In this document: piece after piece, positions 28,999-37,325 of the stretch
Position numbering within the stretch: position 1 is the stretch's first letter
How the letters are laid out: each line of letters starts with the position of its first letter
NCBI RefSeq assembly: GCF_001263395.1
Contig: NZ_CP011786.1
Location: 1,364,001 to 1,428,000, forward strand
Length of the DNA: 64,000 bases
Reading direction: 5' to 3'
Source: Bifidobacterium actinocoloniiforme DSM 22766
GTDB taxonomy: Bacteria > Actinomycetota > Actinomycetes > Actinomycetales > Bifidobacteriaceae
Program-made: the position numbers and the translations under genes
The notes under the pieces: model-generated
Told to the model about the DNA's origin: nothing
The model's input: only the letters and a program-made list of their open reading frames with translations
Databases searched by the model: none

Positions 28999-29100
28999 TT
29001 CAGCCCCAACCATCGACACCCGCGACTTGCCGCCGCTCAGGCTTCACTCTCCCAATGCTTGAAGCACCTGCGAAAACACGCGCGCAGCCACGAATGCACA

Positions 29101-29970
29101 CTACCGCCGCCAGATGAAGTCGACGAGTTGACGGTCAACCTGACTGCTCTCGTGCAGATTGCTATGAGCCGCGTCAGGTCCTGTAATCTTCAACTCACGA
29201 TACGACTTCGCACGCCCACCGGTCAAGTAACGCAAAGCTCTGGAGGATGCATTGCTGACCTGACCATCTGAGTGCGTGCCGTCACCCTTGTCCCCATAAA
29301 TGTTCAGAATTTCGGCCGACTGTGGGTAGGTATTCCGCAGAGACAGTAGGGCCTTGAACTCGGGCGTCTGCGGTGACGGCAGTCCCGCAGCATCAAAGGT
29401 CATCTGGTTTGGCTGATCGTCAACGCCGATAATCCCATTGAAATTGCCAGCCAAGTCCACCTGCTTCCGTAACTGAGGCAGGGAAGCATCCCCCGCCGTA
29501 TCACGCAAGTAATTAGCCAGGACCATATTCCCCATGGAATGAGCTACAACATTGTAGCGTTCGAACGGGTAGACGGCATGGACTGTGGTGACAACACTCT
29601 TGAACCACTGCCCACAAAGCGTGTAATCCGCGTTTGTGTTATCGACGAACGAGACCTCAATCAGCGGGTTTCGCGCTGATTGAGGCAGATTGGATGTCAT
29701 CGTCGCTTGTCCGGAAGGGCTCACGCCCACACGGACCATGGTTTTAGTAACGCCCGCGTCCTGAACCGCATTGACCATATGGGTCTCTGACTTGTAGGAC
29801 CCGCTCCAACCATGCAAAAAGAAGGTAGGCACCTCTTCTTGGGCAAAGCCAGAAAGGGGCTCACGTCGGATCTTGCCGCTGACAGGAATGGCTACGGACA
29901 AGGCAATCGCCAGCACGACAACGCACAGCACCAGCACGGCTTTTCCTGCCACACGCCTGCTCTTGGACAT
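29101..29970 (-). CDS. DUF915-type alpha/beta hydrolase, exported
   Basis: Extracytoplasmic alpha/beta hydrolase (289 aa) of the kind called cell-surface hydrolase in lactobacilli. An N-terminal membrane or signal segment lies at about 10-30. The oxyanion region is FFLHGWSGS, the nucleophile elbow AHSMGN, the acid region is near GDKGDGTHSDGQV, and the histidine is in AAHSNLHESSQV. ATG 29970 has AAGGAGG six bases upstream. It sits between rsmG and parA, which are usually adjacent, and its composition is less GC-rich than neighbouring housekeeping genes, so it may be acquired. The substrate is unknown. Confidence 0.85.
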   Translation of the reverse strand: MSKSRRVAGKAVLVLCVVVLAIALSVAIPVSGKIRREPLSGFAQEEVPTFFLHGWSGSYKSETHMVNAVQDAGVTKTMVRVGVSPSGQATMTSNLPQSARNPLIEVSFVDNTNADYTLCGQWFKSVVTTVHAVYPFERYNVVAHSMGNMVLANYLRDTAGDASLPQLRKQVDLAGNFNGIIGVDDQPNQMTFDAAGLPSPQTPEFKALLSLRNTYPQSAEILNIYGDKGDGTHSDGQVSNASSRALRYLTGGRAKSYRELKITGPDAAHSNLHESSQVDRQLVDFIWRR

Positions 29971-30062
29971 GCCGCCTCCTTAAGAACCACCGGCACTCCA
30001 ACCTAGCTCAATCACCGGATCGTTGAAACGGGTAGCACATGGGACAAAGCCCCATTAATTCA

Positions 30063-30902
30063 CTAGACTTTGTCGACTAAAACCACATGCGTCGACTCCA
30101 AGCCCGGTCCGACCGCCGCTTCCACGACACGAGCGTCCCGGCCCCCGTACTTACGAAGCTCCTTGGACGCTTTGTCTATTTCCGCCTGAGCGGACTTCCC
30201 CTTGAGAGCCACAAGCCTGCCCCCTGGTGCCACAAGAGGCAAAGCCCAGCCAGCCAATTTCGTCATTGGGGCGACAGCCCGGCAAGTGACGACGGCGAAC
30301 GGCGCTGGAACAGCACTATGCGTGGGCTGCATCGAACCGGTTCGAGGAGCTCCCTTTCGCTCATTCCTAGCCCTATGGCGCTTTCGCTCACTCCCGCTCG
30401 ATGCCCTCGGAGCGACCAATTCCTCGGCCCTAGCGCGCAGAATCGACGCATTACCCAGGCCCATCTCTTCGACCGCTTCAGTGAGCCAAACCACCCGGCG
30501 CTCCATCGGCTCAATGAGAGTGAACTCGCACTCAGGCATGCAGGCCGCCAGAACCAATCCAGGGAAACCGCCCCCAGAGCCCAAATCGGCTACACGCATC
30601 GAGCCGGCGGCCCTGCAGGCGTCCCTCACGAACGGGACGGCAGCGGCGGAGTTAAGGATGTGCCGCTCCCAGATAATCCCAGCGTCCCGAGGCCCGATAA
30701 TGCCGCGCTCCAGGCCCTGCTCAAACAGTTTGGCGTGGAATCGCTCCAAGGGCCCCAGGGCCGGTCCCAACAGCTCCGACAAGAGAGGGGAGCCATCCAG
30801 CTGATCGACGGACGCGGCGGCTCCCGCACTTCCCGTAAGCGCGTTCTCACCGACCTCAGCCTCAGCGTCCGCAAGGACCTGCGACTCCCCCTCGTCCGTC
30901 AT
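30063..30902 (-). CDS. rsmG: 16S rRNA (guanine527-N7)-methyltransferase RsmG
   Basis: SAM-dependent methyltransferase that makes m7G527 in 16S rRNA. The SAM site [16 protein letters not shown] is at 104-119, and the catalytic segment [17 protein letters not shown] and the strand [16 protein letters not shown] follow. At 279 aa it is long: there is an Ala/Glu-rich N-terminus and a charged insert of about 35 residues (roughly 166-200, [17 protein letters not shown]) between two core strands. The ATG shares a base with the jag stop (TGATG), showing translational coupling. Confidence 0.92.
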   Translation of the reverse strand: MTDEGESQVLADAEAEVGENALTGSAGAAASVDQLDGSPLLSELLGPALGPLERFHAKLFEQGLERGIIGPRDAGIIWERHILNSAAAVPFVRDACRAAGSMRVADLGSGGGFPGLVLAACMPECEFTLIEPMERRVVWLTEAVEEMGLGNASILRARAEELVAPRASSGSERKRHRARNERKGAPRTGSMQPTHSAVPAPFAVVTCRAVAPMTKLAGWALPLVAPGGRLVALKGKSAQAEIDKASKELRKYGGRDARVVEAAVGPGLESTHVVLVDKV

Positions 30903-31462
30903 CAGCGCTCGTCTTCCTCAGCCTGATCGGCATCGTCCTTAAGTTCGTCCACGCCCTCCGCAGCATCAACCTTGGGGTACACCGTCACATACCTGTGGGG
31001 CTCCTCCCCGTGGGAGCGAGATTTGAGCCCCTCCTCGCGCACCATATCGTGCACGATCTTGCGCTCAAAGGAGTTCATTGGCTCCAGGTCCACCGGCTCG
31101 CCGGTCTCCCCCGCCTCGTCAATCGCGTCAAGGGCGGTCCGCCGCAGCTTCTTGCGCTTGCGGCTCAGGAATCCGTCCACATCGATGATCAAATGCGAAC
31201 GCTCGCCCGTGCGCTGCTGCACAGCCAGGCGGGTCAGCCTCTGCAGGGCATCGACAACATCCCCATCCTGCCCGATCAGGTGCTGTATGTCCGTGTCGTC
31301 ATCGGCCACGATCTGGACGGTCGGACGGTGGTTGCGCACGCCCATCTCGATGTCGCCCTCATAATCGACGATGTCAAGCAAATCCTCAAGGTAGTCGGCG
31401 GCTATGTCGGCCTCCTCGTTGAGCTGCTCCATGCTCTTGTCTTGATCCAAGTCTTGGGACAT
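30902..31462 (-). CDS. RNA-binding protein KhpB/Jag
   Basis: Single-stranded RNA-binding protein (186 aa) with an acidic N-terminus. A KH-II domain carries [20 protein letters not shown], and an R3H domain carries [20 protein letters not shown] and HRYVTVYPK. The conserved order rnpA-yidD-yidC-jag-rsmG is kept here. It acts in the cytoplasm and in other Gram-positives partners KhpA and influences cell division and wall growth. AAGGAG lies about nine bases before ATG 31462. The acidic C-terminal tail ends in [11 protein letters not shown]. Confidence 0.93.
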   Translation of the reverse strand: MSQDLDQDKSMEQLNEEADIAADYLEDLLDIVDYEGDIEMGVRNHRPTVQIVADDDTDIQHLIGQDGDVVDALQRLTRLAVQQRTGERSHLIIDVDGFLSRKRKKLRRTALDAIDEAGETGEPVDLEPMNSFERKIVHDMVREEGLKSRSHGEEPHRYVTVYPKVDAAEGVDELKDDADQAEEDER

Positions 31463-31623
31463 TTGCCCCGCTCCTTACTCGTGTCTGTCCGCGCCCCGGC
31501 GTTCCCTACCTTGGGGACGGCCGGTCAGGACCTTAATCCGACCGCCGGCACGCGCGTACTCGCTTGATTTCCAAGAATACTCATCGCCTGTCCCAAAAGG
31601 GTCGGCCCGAGCCACCTGGCACT

Positions 31624-32646
31624 TCAGCCCTTGCGCCGCTTGCGGTGGGGCTGTTCGCGCTGGTGGGAGACCTTCTTACCCGACCTGGCCTCTTCCTCCA
31701 TCTGCTTGAGCTTGGCCAGCTCCTCCTCCTCGATCGAGGGAAGGCCCTTACGCGCGCGGCGGTTGTTTTCGCGCCGGTGGTCGCGCTCCTCCTTCTCCTC
31801 GGCAGCCGGGGAGCCCGGAGTGGGCATATGGTAGACCTGGAAGAGGGTCTGCCCAAGGTTCCACAGGTTGTTGGTCAACCAGTAAATCAGCACGGCGAAG
31901 GGGAAGGCCACGCCTGAGAAGATGTACATGACCGGGAAGAAGTAGGCCATCATCTTCTGCATTTTGTACTGCTGGCCCTCCATTGAGGCGCGCGGCAAGT
32001 TCTTTCGCACATTGTGGAACTGTGAGTAGAACATAGCCAGGCACATCAGGGCGATGAAGACGACGATGACGGCCTTGCCGGCCCCCTGGGCCGTCGTGAG
32101 GTTGTCGGAGATCTTGAGGCCGAAGAAGGTCGTCTCCTCGAACTCCTTGGAAACGTCCTTGGTGAAGGCGCCCAGGGGGTCGTGCGTGCCATGCGCGATG
32201 AAGGGCACCGCGGAGAGCACGTAGAACATGGTCATGAAGATAGGGCTCTGAATCAGCGCCGGCAGGCAAGAGCCCACTGGGTTCACGTGATTGTCCTGGT
32301 AGAGCTTCATGGTCTCCCGGCTCATCGCTTCGCGCGAGGCGGGATCCTGCTTGTTCTTGTACTTGTTCTGGATCTTCATCAGCTTAGGCTGGAGGGCCTG
32401 CATGCGTTGCATGGAGCGCATCTGCTTGATGAACAGGGGCAGGATCAGCAAGCGGACGAAAATCACCAAAAGCACGACTGAGAGCGCCCAGGCCAGGCCG
32501 GGCCCTTCCTCGAAGCCCACGAAGGTCAAGGCTTTATGGCACCAGACCATCACATAGGTCATCAACCATTCGATTGGGCGCAGAATCTTATAGAAGAAGC
32601 CGAAGATGCCCTCGTCGAAGGTGAAGGTGTTGTAGTTGCGGAACAT
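31624..32646 (-). CDS. yidC: Membrane protein insertase YidC
   Basis: Oxa1/YidC insertase (340 aa) that inserts and folds membrane proteins. Helices are visible at about 55-75 (LAWALSVVLLVIFVRLLILP), near SPIFMTMFYVLSAVPFIA, AVIVVFIALMCLAMFY and YFFPVMYIFSGVAFPFAVLIYW. The hydrophilic-groove arginine is in the first of these. The C-terminus is very basic (GKKVSHQREQPHRKRRKG), as in Gram-positive forms that bind ribosomes. No lipobox is seen, which is usual in actinobacteria. AAGGAGAC precedes ATG 32646, which starts just after the yidD stop. Confidence 0.95.
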   Translation of the reverse strand: MFRNYNTFTFDEGIFGFFYKILRPIEWLMTYVMVWCHKALTFVGFEEGPGLAWALSVVLLVIFVRLLILPLFIKQMRSMQRMQALQPKLMKIQNKYKNKQDPASREAMSRETMKLYQDNHVNPVGSCLPALIQSPIFMTMFYVLSAVPFIAHGTHDPLGAFTKDVSKEFEETTFFGLKISDNLTTAQGAGKAVIVVFIALMCLAMFYSQFHNVRKNLPRASMEGQQYKMQKMMAYFFPVMYIFSGVAFPFAVLIYWLTNNLWNLGQTLFQVYHMPTPGSPAAEEKEERDHRRENNRRARKGLPSIEEEELAKLKQMEEEARSGKKVSHQREQPHRKRRKG

Positions 32647-32648
32647 CG

Positions 32649-33050
32649 TTAGATAGTCTCCTTAAGCGAAGCCATGGGCTTTGTACCGCCCCGGGCCCAA
32701 GCCAGGGGGACCAGCCGAGGCTCTTCGTGGGCTTTGGACCAACGGAATCGGTAGAAGAGAGAGAAGCGGGCGGGCACATCATCGATGCCGCCGTTGGACC
32801 AGGGCCGGCAGCGCAGGAGGCGCAGGACTGCCAGCGCCCCTCCTTTGCAGGCTCCGAACCTTTCAATCGCGGTGAGCGCGTAGGTGGAGCAGGTGGGATA
32901 GTAGCGGCAGCAGGGGGGCGAAAGGGGTGAGAGTGAACGCCGGTACCAGGCCACGGCTTTGAGGGCCCAACGGGCGGCTAAACTTGGCCTTACGCCCTCG
33001 ACCGGTTTGTCCTCCCCGCGCTCGGCGGGCTCGCGCTTGGCTTGCTTCAT
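32649..33050 (-). CDS. yidD: Membrane protein insertion efficiency factor YidD
   Basis: Small membrane-associated protein (133 aa) that helps YidC-dependent insertion. The family motif [22 protein letters not shown] is interrupted nowhere: the conserved cysteines and the [13 protein letters not shown] segment are present. The N-terminal 25 residues are charged. The ATG overlaps the rnpA stop by four bases, and the stop is three bases before yidC, so all three are one translational unit. Confidence 0.92.
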   Translation of the reverse strand: MKQAKREPAERGEDKPVEGVRPSLAARWALKAVAWYRRSLSPLSPPCCRYYPTCSTYALTAIERFGACKGGALAVLRLLRCRPWSNGGIDDVPARFSLFYRFRWSKAHEEPRLVPLAWARGGTKPMASLKETI

Positions 33051-33487
33051 GGCCGTTCGCCCACCTTGCCTGCTCTGGTGCCGGCATCACCGGACCGGTT
33101 GCCCGGTCGGCGCCCCTTGCTGGCGACATCGGCGAAGAGCCGGCCCACTTGCTCGTCCAAGGCCTGGTAGCGGGCTCTCGCCGCGCTCGGTTTAGCCCGA
33201 ATCACCAGGTCGCACTCCTGAGGGAGGCTGTCCTCGTGGGCGCGGGCCAGGGCGCGGAGACGCCGTTTCACCCGGTTCCTGACGACCGCGTTACCCACGG
33301 ACTTGGAAACGGCCAACCCTATCCGTCGGCCGCCTGGCGTACCTTGACCTGCTTCGGCCTGCCTTGGCCTGCGGTTGCGCGCTGCATCCTCACCGGTCAG
33401 CAGGTGAATGACCACATCACGACTGGAGACCCGTTGCCGCCGCCGCAGGACCGCAGTGAACTCACGATGGCTCCTCAGCCGTTCCAC
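33047..33487 (-). CDS. rnpA: Ribonuclease P protein component
   Basis: Protein subunit of RNase P (146 aa), which trims tRNA 5' leaders, including that of the tRNA-Thr here. The signature is [19 protein letters not shown] with the conserved RNRVKRRLR. The start GTG 33487 follows the rpmH stop by 19 bases. A 10-residue insertion-rich stretch ([19 protein letters not shown]) lengthens the middle. The C-terminus is Gly/Arg-rich and not conserved. Confidence 0.93.
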   Translation of the reverse strand: MERLRSHREFTAVLRRRQRVSSRDVVIHLLTGEDAARNRRPRQAEAGQGTPGGRRIGLAVSKSVGNAVVRNRVKRRLRALARAHEDSLPQECDLVIRAKPSAARARYQALDEQVGRLFADVASKGRRPGNRSGDAGTRAGKVGERP

Positions 33488-33506
33488 CTCGACGCCTGGA
33501 CTGGTC

Positions 33507-33641
33507 TCAGGCGGAGAGGGTCTTGCGGCCCTTGGCCCTGCGACGGTTGATCAGGGCGCGGCCCGAGCGGGTGCGCATACGGGCGCGGAAACCGTGCTTC
33601 ATGTGACGACGGCGGTTGTTGGGCTGGAAAGTCCTCTTCAT
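33507..33641 (-). CDS. rpmH: 50S ribosomal protein L34
   Basis: A 44-residue basic ribosomal protein beginning [20 protein letters not shown] and ending [11 protein letters not shown], which is full length for the family. The ATG at 33641 has TAGGAGCG eight bases upstream. It is the first gene of the leftward rpmH-rnpA-yidD-yidC-jag-rsmG series and is divergent from dnaA across a short regulatory region. Confidence 0.97.
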   Translation of the reverse strand: MKRTFQPNNRRRHMKHGFRARMRTRSGRALINRRRAKGRKTLSA

Positions 33642-33998
33642 ATCAACGCTCCTAGTACTAGCCACGCAGAGGGCATGGCTCCTCATATGAGTTCAAGCTC
33701 TACTAAAGTACAAGCCGAGGGGGACGAAAGCAAAAATCATCCGTCTCTTCGGCCCTGACCCGCCTTATCACAGTGCGGGCGGGACCGGCGGTAACCCTTA
33801 TCAGGGGGCCGTTCCGAGACCGTAATTTATCCACAAACAACACAAGCGTTGTTCACAATCGGCCCCCTGCAACACGCAAGGCTGTGGATAAGCGACCATG
33901 CCGCGTGCCATTATGGACTGGTTATATCTCCGGGTGGCGCGCGGACAGTTTGAAGCACCCAACCACGGGAGCTAGTGAGCGATAGAGAGGAGGAGGGC
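33642..33998. promoter_or_regulatory. rpmH-dnaA divergent regulatory region with DnaA boxes
   Basis: No gene is seen. Two exact DnaA boxes face each other: TTATCCACA at 33827-33835 and TGTGGATAA at 33883-33891. They lie 110-170 bases before the dnaA start and could mediate autoregulation of dnaA and add to the origin. An AT-richer stretch near 33700-33720 probably carries the rpmH promoter, but exact elements are uncertain. Confidence 0.65.
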
Positions 33999-35741
33999 AT
34001 GGCCGACGATCAGCAGGATCCTGCCCAACAAGCGCGTTCGATCTGGCAAGCTGCCTCCCAAGCCTTGGCGTTCAGCGCCACGCTCACCGCCCGCGACAAG
34101 GGTTGGCTGGCCGACATCACCCCCGAAGCCGTCTTCGGCAACACAATCGTCCTCTCCGTCTCTTCACGGGCAGCCCAGACGGCCATCCAAGGGGATCTGG
34201 GCGACACCCTGGTCAAGGCCCTGAACCTGGTCTCAGGGAAAGACATGATCCCGGCCATCAAAATCGTGCGAGACCGGCCCGCCCAAGCAGAAGCAGCCCC
34301 TCAGGAGGCGCCTGGACCGGCGGCGCCCGTCCAGGCGAGCGGCCACGACCAGGCGAAACACCAAGCCAGGCAGTCGGACCGGAGCCAGCCCGCGGCCCAG
34401 GACGAAGCCCGCGCCCAGGCCGAGCGCACGGCTCAAACCTCAGACCCTAACCCCCCGGCGCAGGTCACGCAAAACCAAACGGCGCAGGCCCCTCAGACCC
34501 CCGAGTCCCTTCATCGCGACGAGAACCCGGACGAGCGCGCCCACCGCTCCGCGCAGGATTCCCCAACGGAGCAAACGCCCGAAGCAGAGCATAGGTCTTA
34601 CCGCCAGCAGACTTTCGCGGAGCAAAGCGACTCCAACCAACAGGATTTCACTCCCCCCACGTTCCCGATGGGCACCAACCAGGTGGAACGCGACCCCGAA
34701 ACCCATCTGAACAAGTCCGCTACCTTCGCCACCTTCGTGCCCGGCGACTCCAACCGCTTCGCCCGCACGGTGGCGATGGCCGTGGCCGAGGGATCGGGCC
34801 AGGATTTCAACCCCTTGTGCATCTACGGAGCCTCGGGACTGGGCAAGACCCACTTGCTCAACGCGATCGGAAACTACGCCCTGGTCAAGGACCCGGGGCT
34901 GAAGGTGCGCTACGTGACGAGCGAGGAGTTCACGAACGAGTTCATCGAGGCCTTGCAGGACCCGAACCGGAGCCAGGGTCAGATTGCCGCCTTCAACCGC
35001 CGTTACCGGCAGGTGGACGTGCTCCTGATTGATGACATCCAGTTCCTGGGCGGCAAGGACGCCACCCTGGAGCAGTTCTTCCATACGTTCAACGCCCTGC
35101 ACGACGCGAATAAGCGCATCGTCATCGCCTCGGATGTGGCCCCTAAGAACCTGAAAGGGTTCGAGGAACGGCTGATTTCGCGTTTCGATTCCGGGATGCC
35201 GGTGGACATCAAACCGCCGGACCGGGAGACCCGGGTGGCGATTCTTCGCATGCTGGCGGGCACCATGGGCATTGCGATCCCCAACGAGGTCTTCGACCTG
35301 ATCGCCGAGCGCTTCACCGAGAACATCCGTGAGCTGGAGGGCGCGCTGACCCGTGTGACGGCCGTGGCCTCCCTGAACAACCAGCCCGTCACCCAAACCC
35401 TGGCCGAGCAGACGCTCCAGGACTACTTCGCCACGGATGTGGAGATCAAGCCAACCGACATCATCTCCCAGGTGGCCAAGTACTTCCACCTGACCTTCGA
35501 TGACCTTGTGGGGCGCACCAGGACCAAGAACATCGCCATGGCCCGTCAGATCGCCATGTACCTGGCCCGGGAGATGACCTCAATGTCCCTGGTCGACATA
35601 GGCGAGGTCTTCGGCGGCCGTGACCATACGACGGTCATGCACGCCTATACCCGCATCTCTAACGAAATGCAGGAGAAGCGTGAGATCTACAACTACGTCA
35701 TGGAACTGACGGTCCGGCTTAAGCAGCCTCAGAACGATTAA
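33999..35741 (+). CDS. dnaA: Chromosomal replication initiator DnaA
   Basis: AAA+ initiator (580 aa) that binds DnaA boxes and opens the origin. Domain I (about 1-90) is followed by a long Gln/Ala/Glu-rich domain II (about 95-225). The AAA+ module has Walker A GASGLGKTHLLNA and Walker B DVLLIDDIQFLGG. The domain IV DNA-binding signature GGRDHTTVMHAYTRI is near the end. ATG 33999 is taken because GAGGAGGAGGG stands just before it; a GTG 24 bases upstream is possible. oriC-type sequence follows directly. Confidence 0.97.
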   Translation: MADDQQDPAQQARSIWQAASQALAFSATLTARDKGWLADITPEAVFGNTIVLSVSSRAAQTAIQGDLGDTLVKALNLVSGKDMIPAIKIVRDRPAQAEAAPQEAPGPAAPVQASGHDQAKHQARQSDRSQPAAQDEARAQAERTAQTSDPNPPAQVTQNQTAQAPQTPESLHRDENPDERAHRSAQDSPTEQTPEAEHRSYRQQTFAEQSDSNQQDFTPPTFPMGTNQVERDPETHLNKSATFATFVPGDSNRFARTVAMAVAEGSGQDFNPLCIYGASGLGKTHLLNAIGNYALVKDPGLKVRYVTSEEFTNEFIEALQDPNRSQGQIAAFNRRYRQVDVLLIDDIQFLGGKDATLEQFFHTFNALHDANKRIVIASDVAPKNLKGFEERLISRFDSGMPVDIKPPDRETRVAILRMLAGTMGIAIPNEVFDLIAERFTENIRELEGALTRVTAVASLNNQPVTQTLAEQTLQDYFATDVEIKPTDIISQVAKYFHLTFDDLVGRTRTKNIAMARQIAMYLAREMTSMSLVDIGEVFGGRDHTTVMHAYTRISNEMQEKREIYNYVMELTVRLKQPQND

Positions 35742-36162
35742 GCGACACGCCTAAGAAGTGGATATTATCAAAGAAGTTATCCACATGCTTATCCCCAGAT
35801 GTGGGCAAATCCTGGGGATGGAGCCTTTCTTTTCAGTGGACAAGCCGTGAGCGTATTGCGCGCAAAAGCCGTAAAAATGTGGACAGACGAAAGCCTCGCC
35901 GGCGACTGTGCGTAACCTTCTGATTTATTCACCGTAATTAACAATTTCCTTGACAACAAAAAACTATCCACATTCGCGGCCTGCCGCTCTTTTTAAGGTT
36001 TATCCACACTTTCCACCGCGCTTATTACTACGACTACCCCAGGTAAGTAAAATCCCGTCATTCTCATTATCAATTCCGCCCCGCGCCATTCTCAGTAAGT
36101 GCTGGAGGCTCCCGCTAGAATAAAAACAGCGAACGTACAGCCCATCCCCGAAGAAGGCCTCT
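35742..36162. other. Replication origin oriC (dnaA-dnaN spacer)
   Basis: The 421-base spacer holds exact DnaA boxes at 35777-35785 and 36000-36008 (TTATCCACA), and near-matches at 35789-35797 and 35964-35972 and around 35855-35885. An AT-rich stretch at about 35918-35970 lies between them and is the likely unwinding element. Position between dnaA and dnaN is the standard origin place in Gram-positives. A -10-like TAGAAT at 36116-36121 probably belongs to the dnaN promoter. Confidence 0.88.
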
Positions 36163-37287
36163 ATGAAAGTCGAAATCAACTCGCACGCATTCTCCGACGC
36201 CGTAGCCTGGACGACCAGGGTCATCCCAGCCCGCCCTGCCACGCCCATACTCGCTGGCGTACGCCTGGAGGCGGCCGAAGGAACCTTGAACCTCTCAGCA
36301 TTCGACTACGAGACCTCAGCCCGCCACCATATCGAGGCCGGCATTGATGAACCCGGATCCGTCCTCGTCCAGGGCAAGCTTCTGGCCGACATCGCCAAAT
36401 CCCTGCCCGCCGAGAAGGCCTACCTCTCGACTGAGGGTTCCAAAATCACCATTTCCTCGGGTAAATCCACTTTCACCATGCAGTTGATGCCCGATTCCGA
36501 ATACCCCGCCCTTCCTCAACTGCCGAGCCAACTTGGCCAGGTGGACGCGCAAACCTTCGCCCAAGCCGTCTCCCAGGCAATCGTGTCGGTATCCAGGGAG
36601 GAGAACCGGCCAGTCCTGACCGGCGTGAAAATCCAAATCAGCGGCGACAAGGTCATCATGACCGCCACCGACCGCTTCCGCCTCTCCCAGTCATCCTTCA
36701 CCTGGACCCCCCAGGATGCCGACGCCGAGGCCACCCTGCTGGTGCGGGGCTCCCTCCTGAGGGACATCTCGCGCTCCCTGGATGAGTACCAGAACGTCGT
36801 CCTGGACTTTACCCCGGACGACCCTAAGATCGTAGGCATTGAGAACGCTGGCCGGGTCACCACTTGCCAGCTGATCGACGGCGAATTCCCGACGGTCGAT
36901 CGCCTCTTCTCCGACGAGTACCCCATTCAGGCGGTGGTCGGCCGTCAGGTCCTCCTGGACGCCATCAAGCGAGTATCCTTGGTGGCCGAGCGCAATGCCC
37001 CGATCCGCATGATCTTCAGCGGCCACGAGGTGACCCTGTCCGCCGGCGCCGCCGATGAGGCCCAGGCTCATGAGGTTTTGGACGTGGACCTGGACGGGGA
37101 GGACATCACCGTGGCCTTCAATCCCACCTACTTGATCGAAGGTCTGTCCGCCATAGAAGAGCCCTTCGTGCGCATGAAGATGACCTCGGCGGTCAAGGCC
37201 GTGGAATTCAACGGTCAGCAGGAGGCCGATTCGGACGAATCCATGGACTACCGCTACCTGCTGGTGCCCATGCGTTTCAACGTCTGA
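36163..37287 (+). CDS. dnaN: DNA polymerase III beta subunit (sliding clamp)
   Basis: Ring-shaped processivity clamp (374 aa) with three repeated clamp domains. Typical segments are MKVEINSHAFSDAVAWTTRV at the start, the LKEAEG-like LEAAEGTLNLSAFDYE, and the C-terminal LLVPMRFNV. It starts at ATG 36163 behind AAGAAGG. It lies in the conserved dnaA-dnaN-recF order, about 40 bases before recF. Confidence 0.96.
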   Translation: MKVEINSHAFSDAVAWTTRVIPARPATPILAGVRLEAAEGTLNLSAFDYETSARHHIEAGIDEPGSVLVQGKLLADIAKSLPAEKAYLSTEGSKITISSGKSTFTMQLMPDSEYPALPQLPSQLGQVDAQTFAQAVSQAIVSVSREENRPVLTGVKIQISGDKVIMTATDRFRLSQSSFTWTPQDADAEATLLVRGSLLRDISRSLDEYQNVVLDFTPDDPKIVGIENAGRVTTCQLIDGEFPTVDRLFSDEYPIQAVVGRQVLLDAIKRVSLVAERNAPIRMIFSGHEVTLSAGAADEAQAHEVLDVDLDGEDITVAFNPTYLIEGLSAIEEPFVRMKMTSAVKAVEFNGQQEADSDESMDYRYLLVPMRFNV

Positions 37288-37325
37288 GCGCTCTTACGCA
37301 AAGCAGTCAAGGAGGTAGCGGGGCA

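Larger units (their letters stand above)
28429..29100. other. Intergenic region with parS sites and DnaA boxes upstream of parA
   Basis: No supported gene in about 670 bases. The region is clearly poorer in GC than its surroundings. It holds two directly adjacent exact DnaA boxes (TGTGGATAA at 28508-28516 and 28518-28526), a one-mismatch box (TGTGGACAA at 28645-28653) and two parS sites (28719-28734 and 28983-28998). The parA promoter must lie in its left part, so DnaA may act on parA expression. A plus-strand frame from 28675 overlaps the hydrolase and lacks family resemblance. Confidence 0.7.

Noticed and set aside
28675-29271. Rightward 198-codon frame upstream of the hydrolase
   Set aside because: It crosses two parS sites and the 3' end of the hydrolase gene, and shows no recognisable domain or ribosome-binding site.
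34440-35489. Long leftward open frame opposite dnaA
   Set aside because: It is a mirror of the GC-rich dnaA coding strand, with His/Gly/Val-rich sequence, no family resemblance and no ribosome-binding site.
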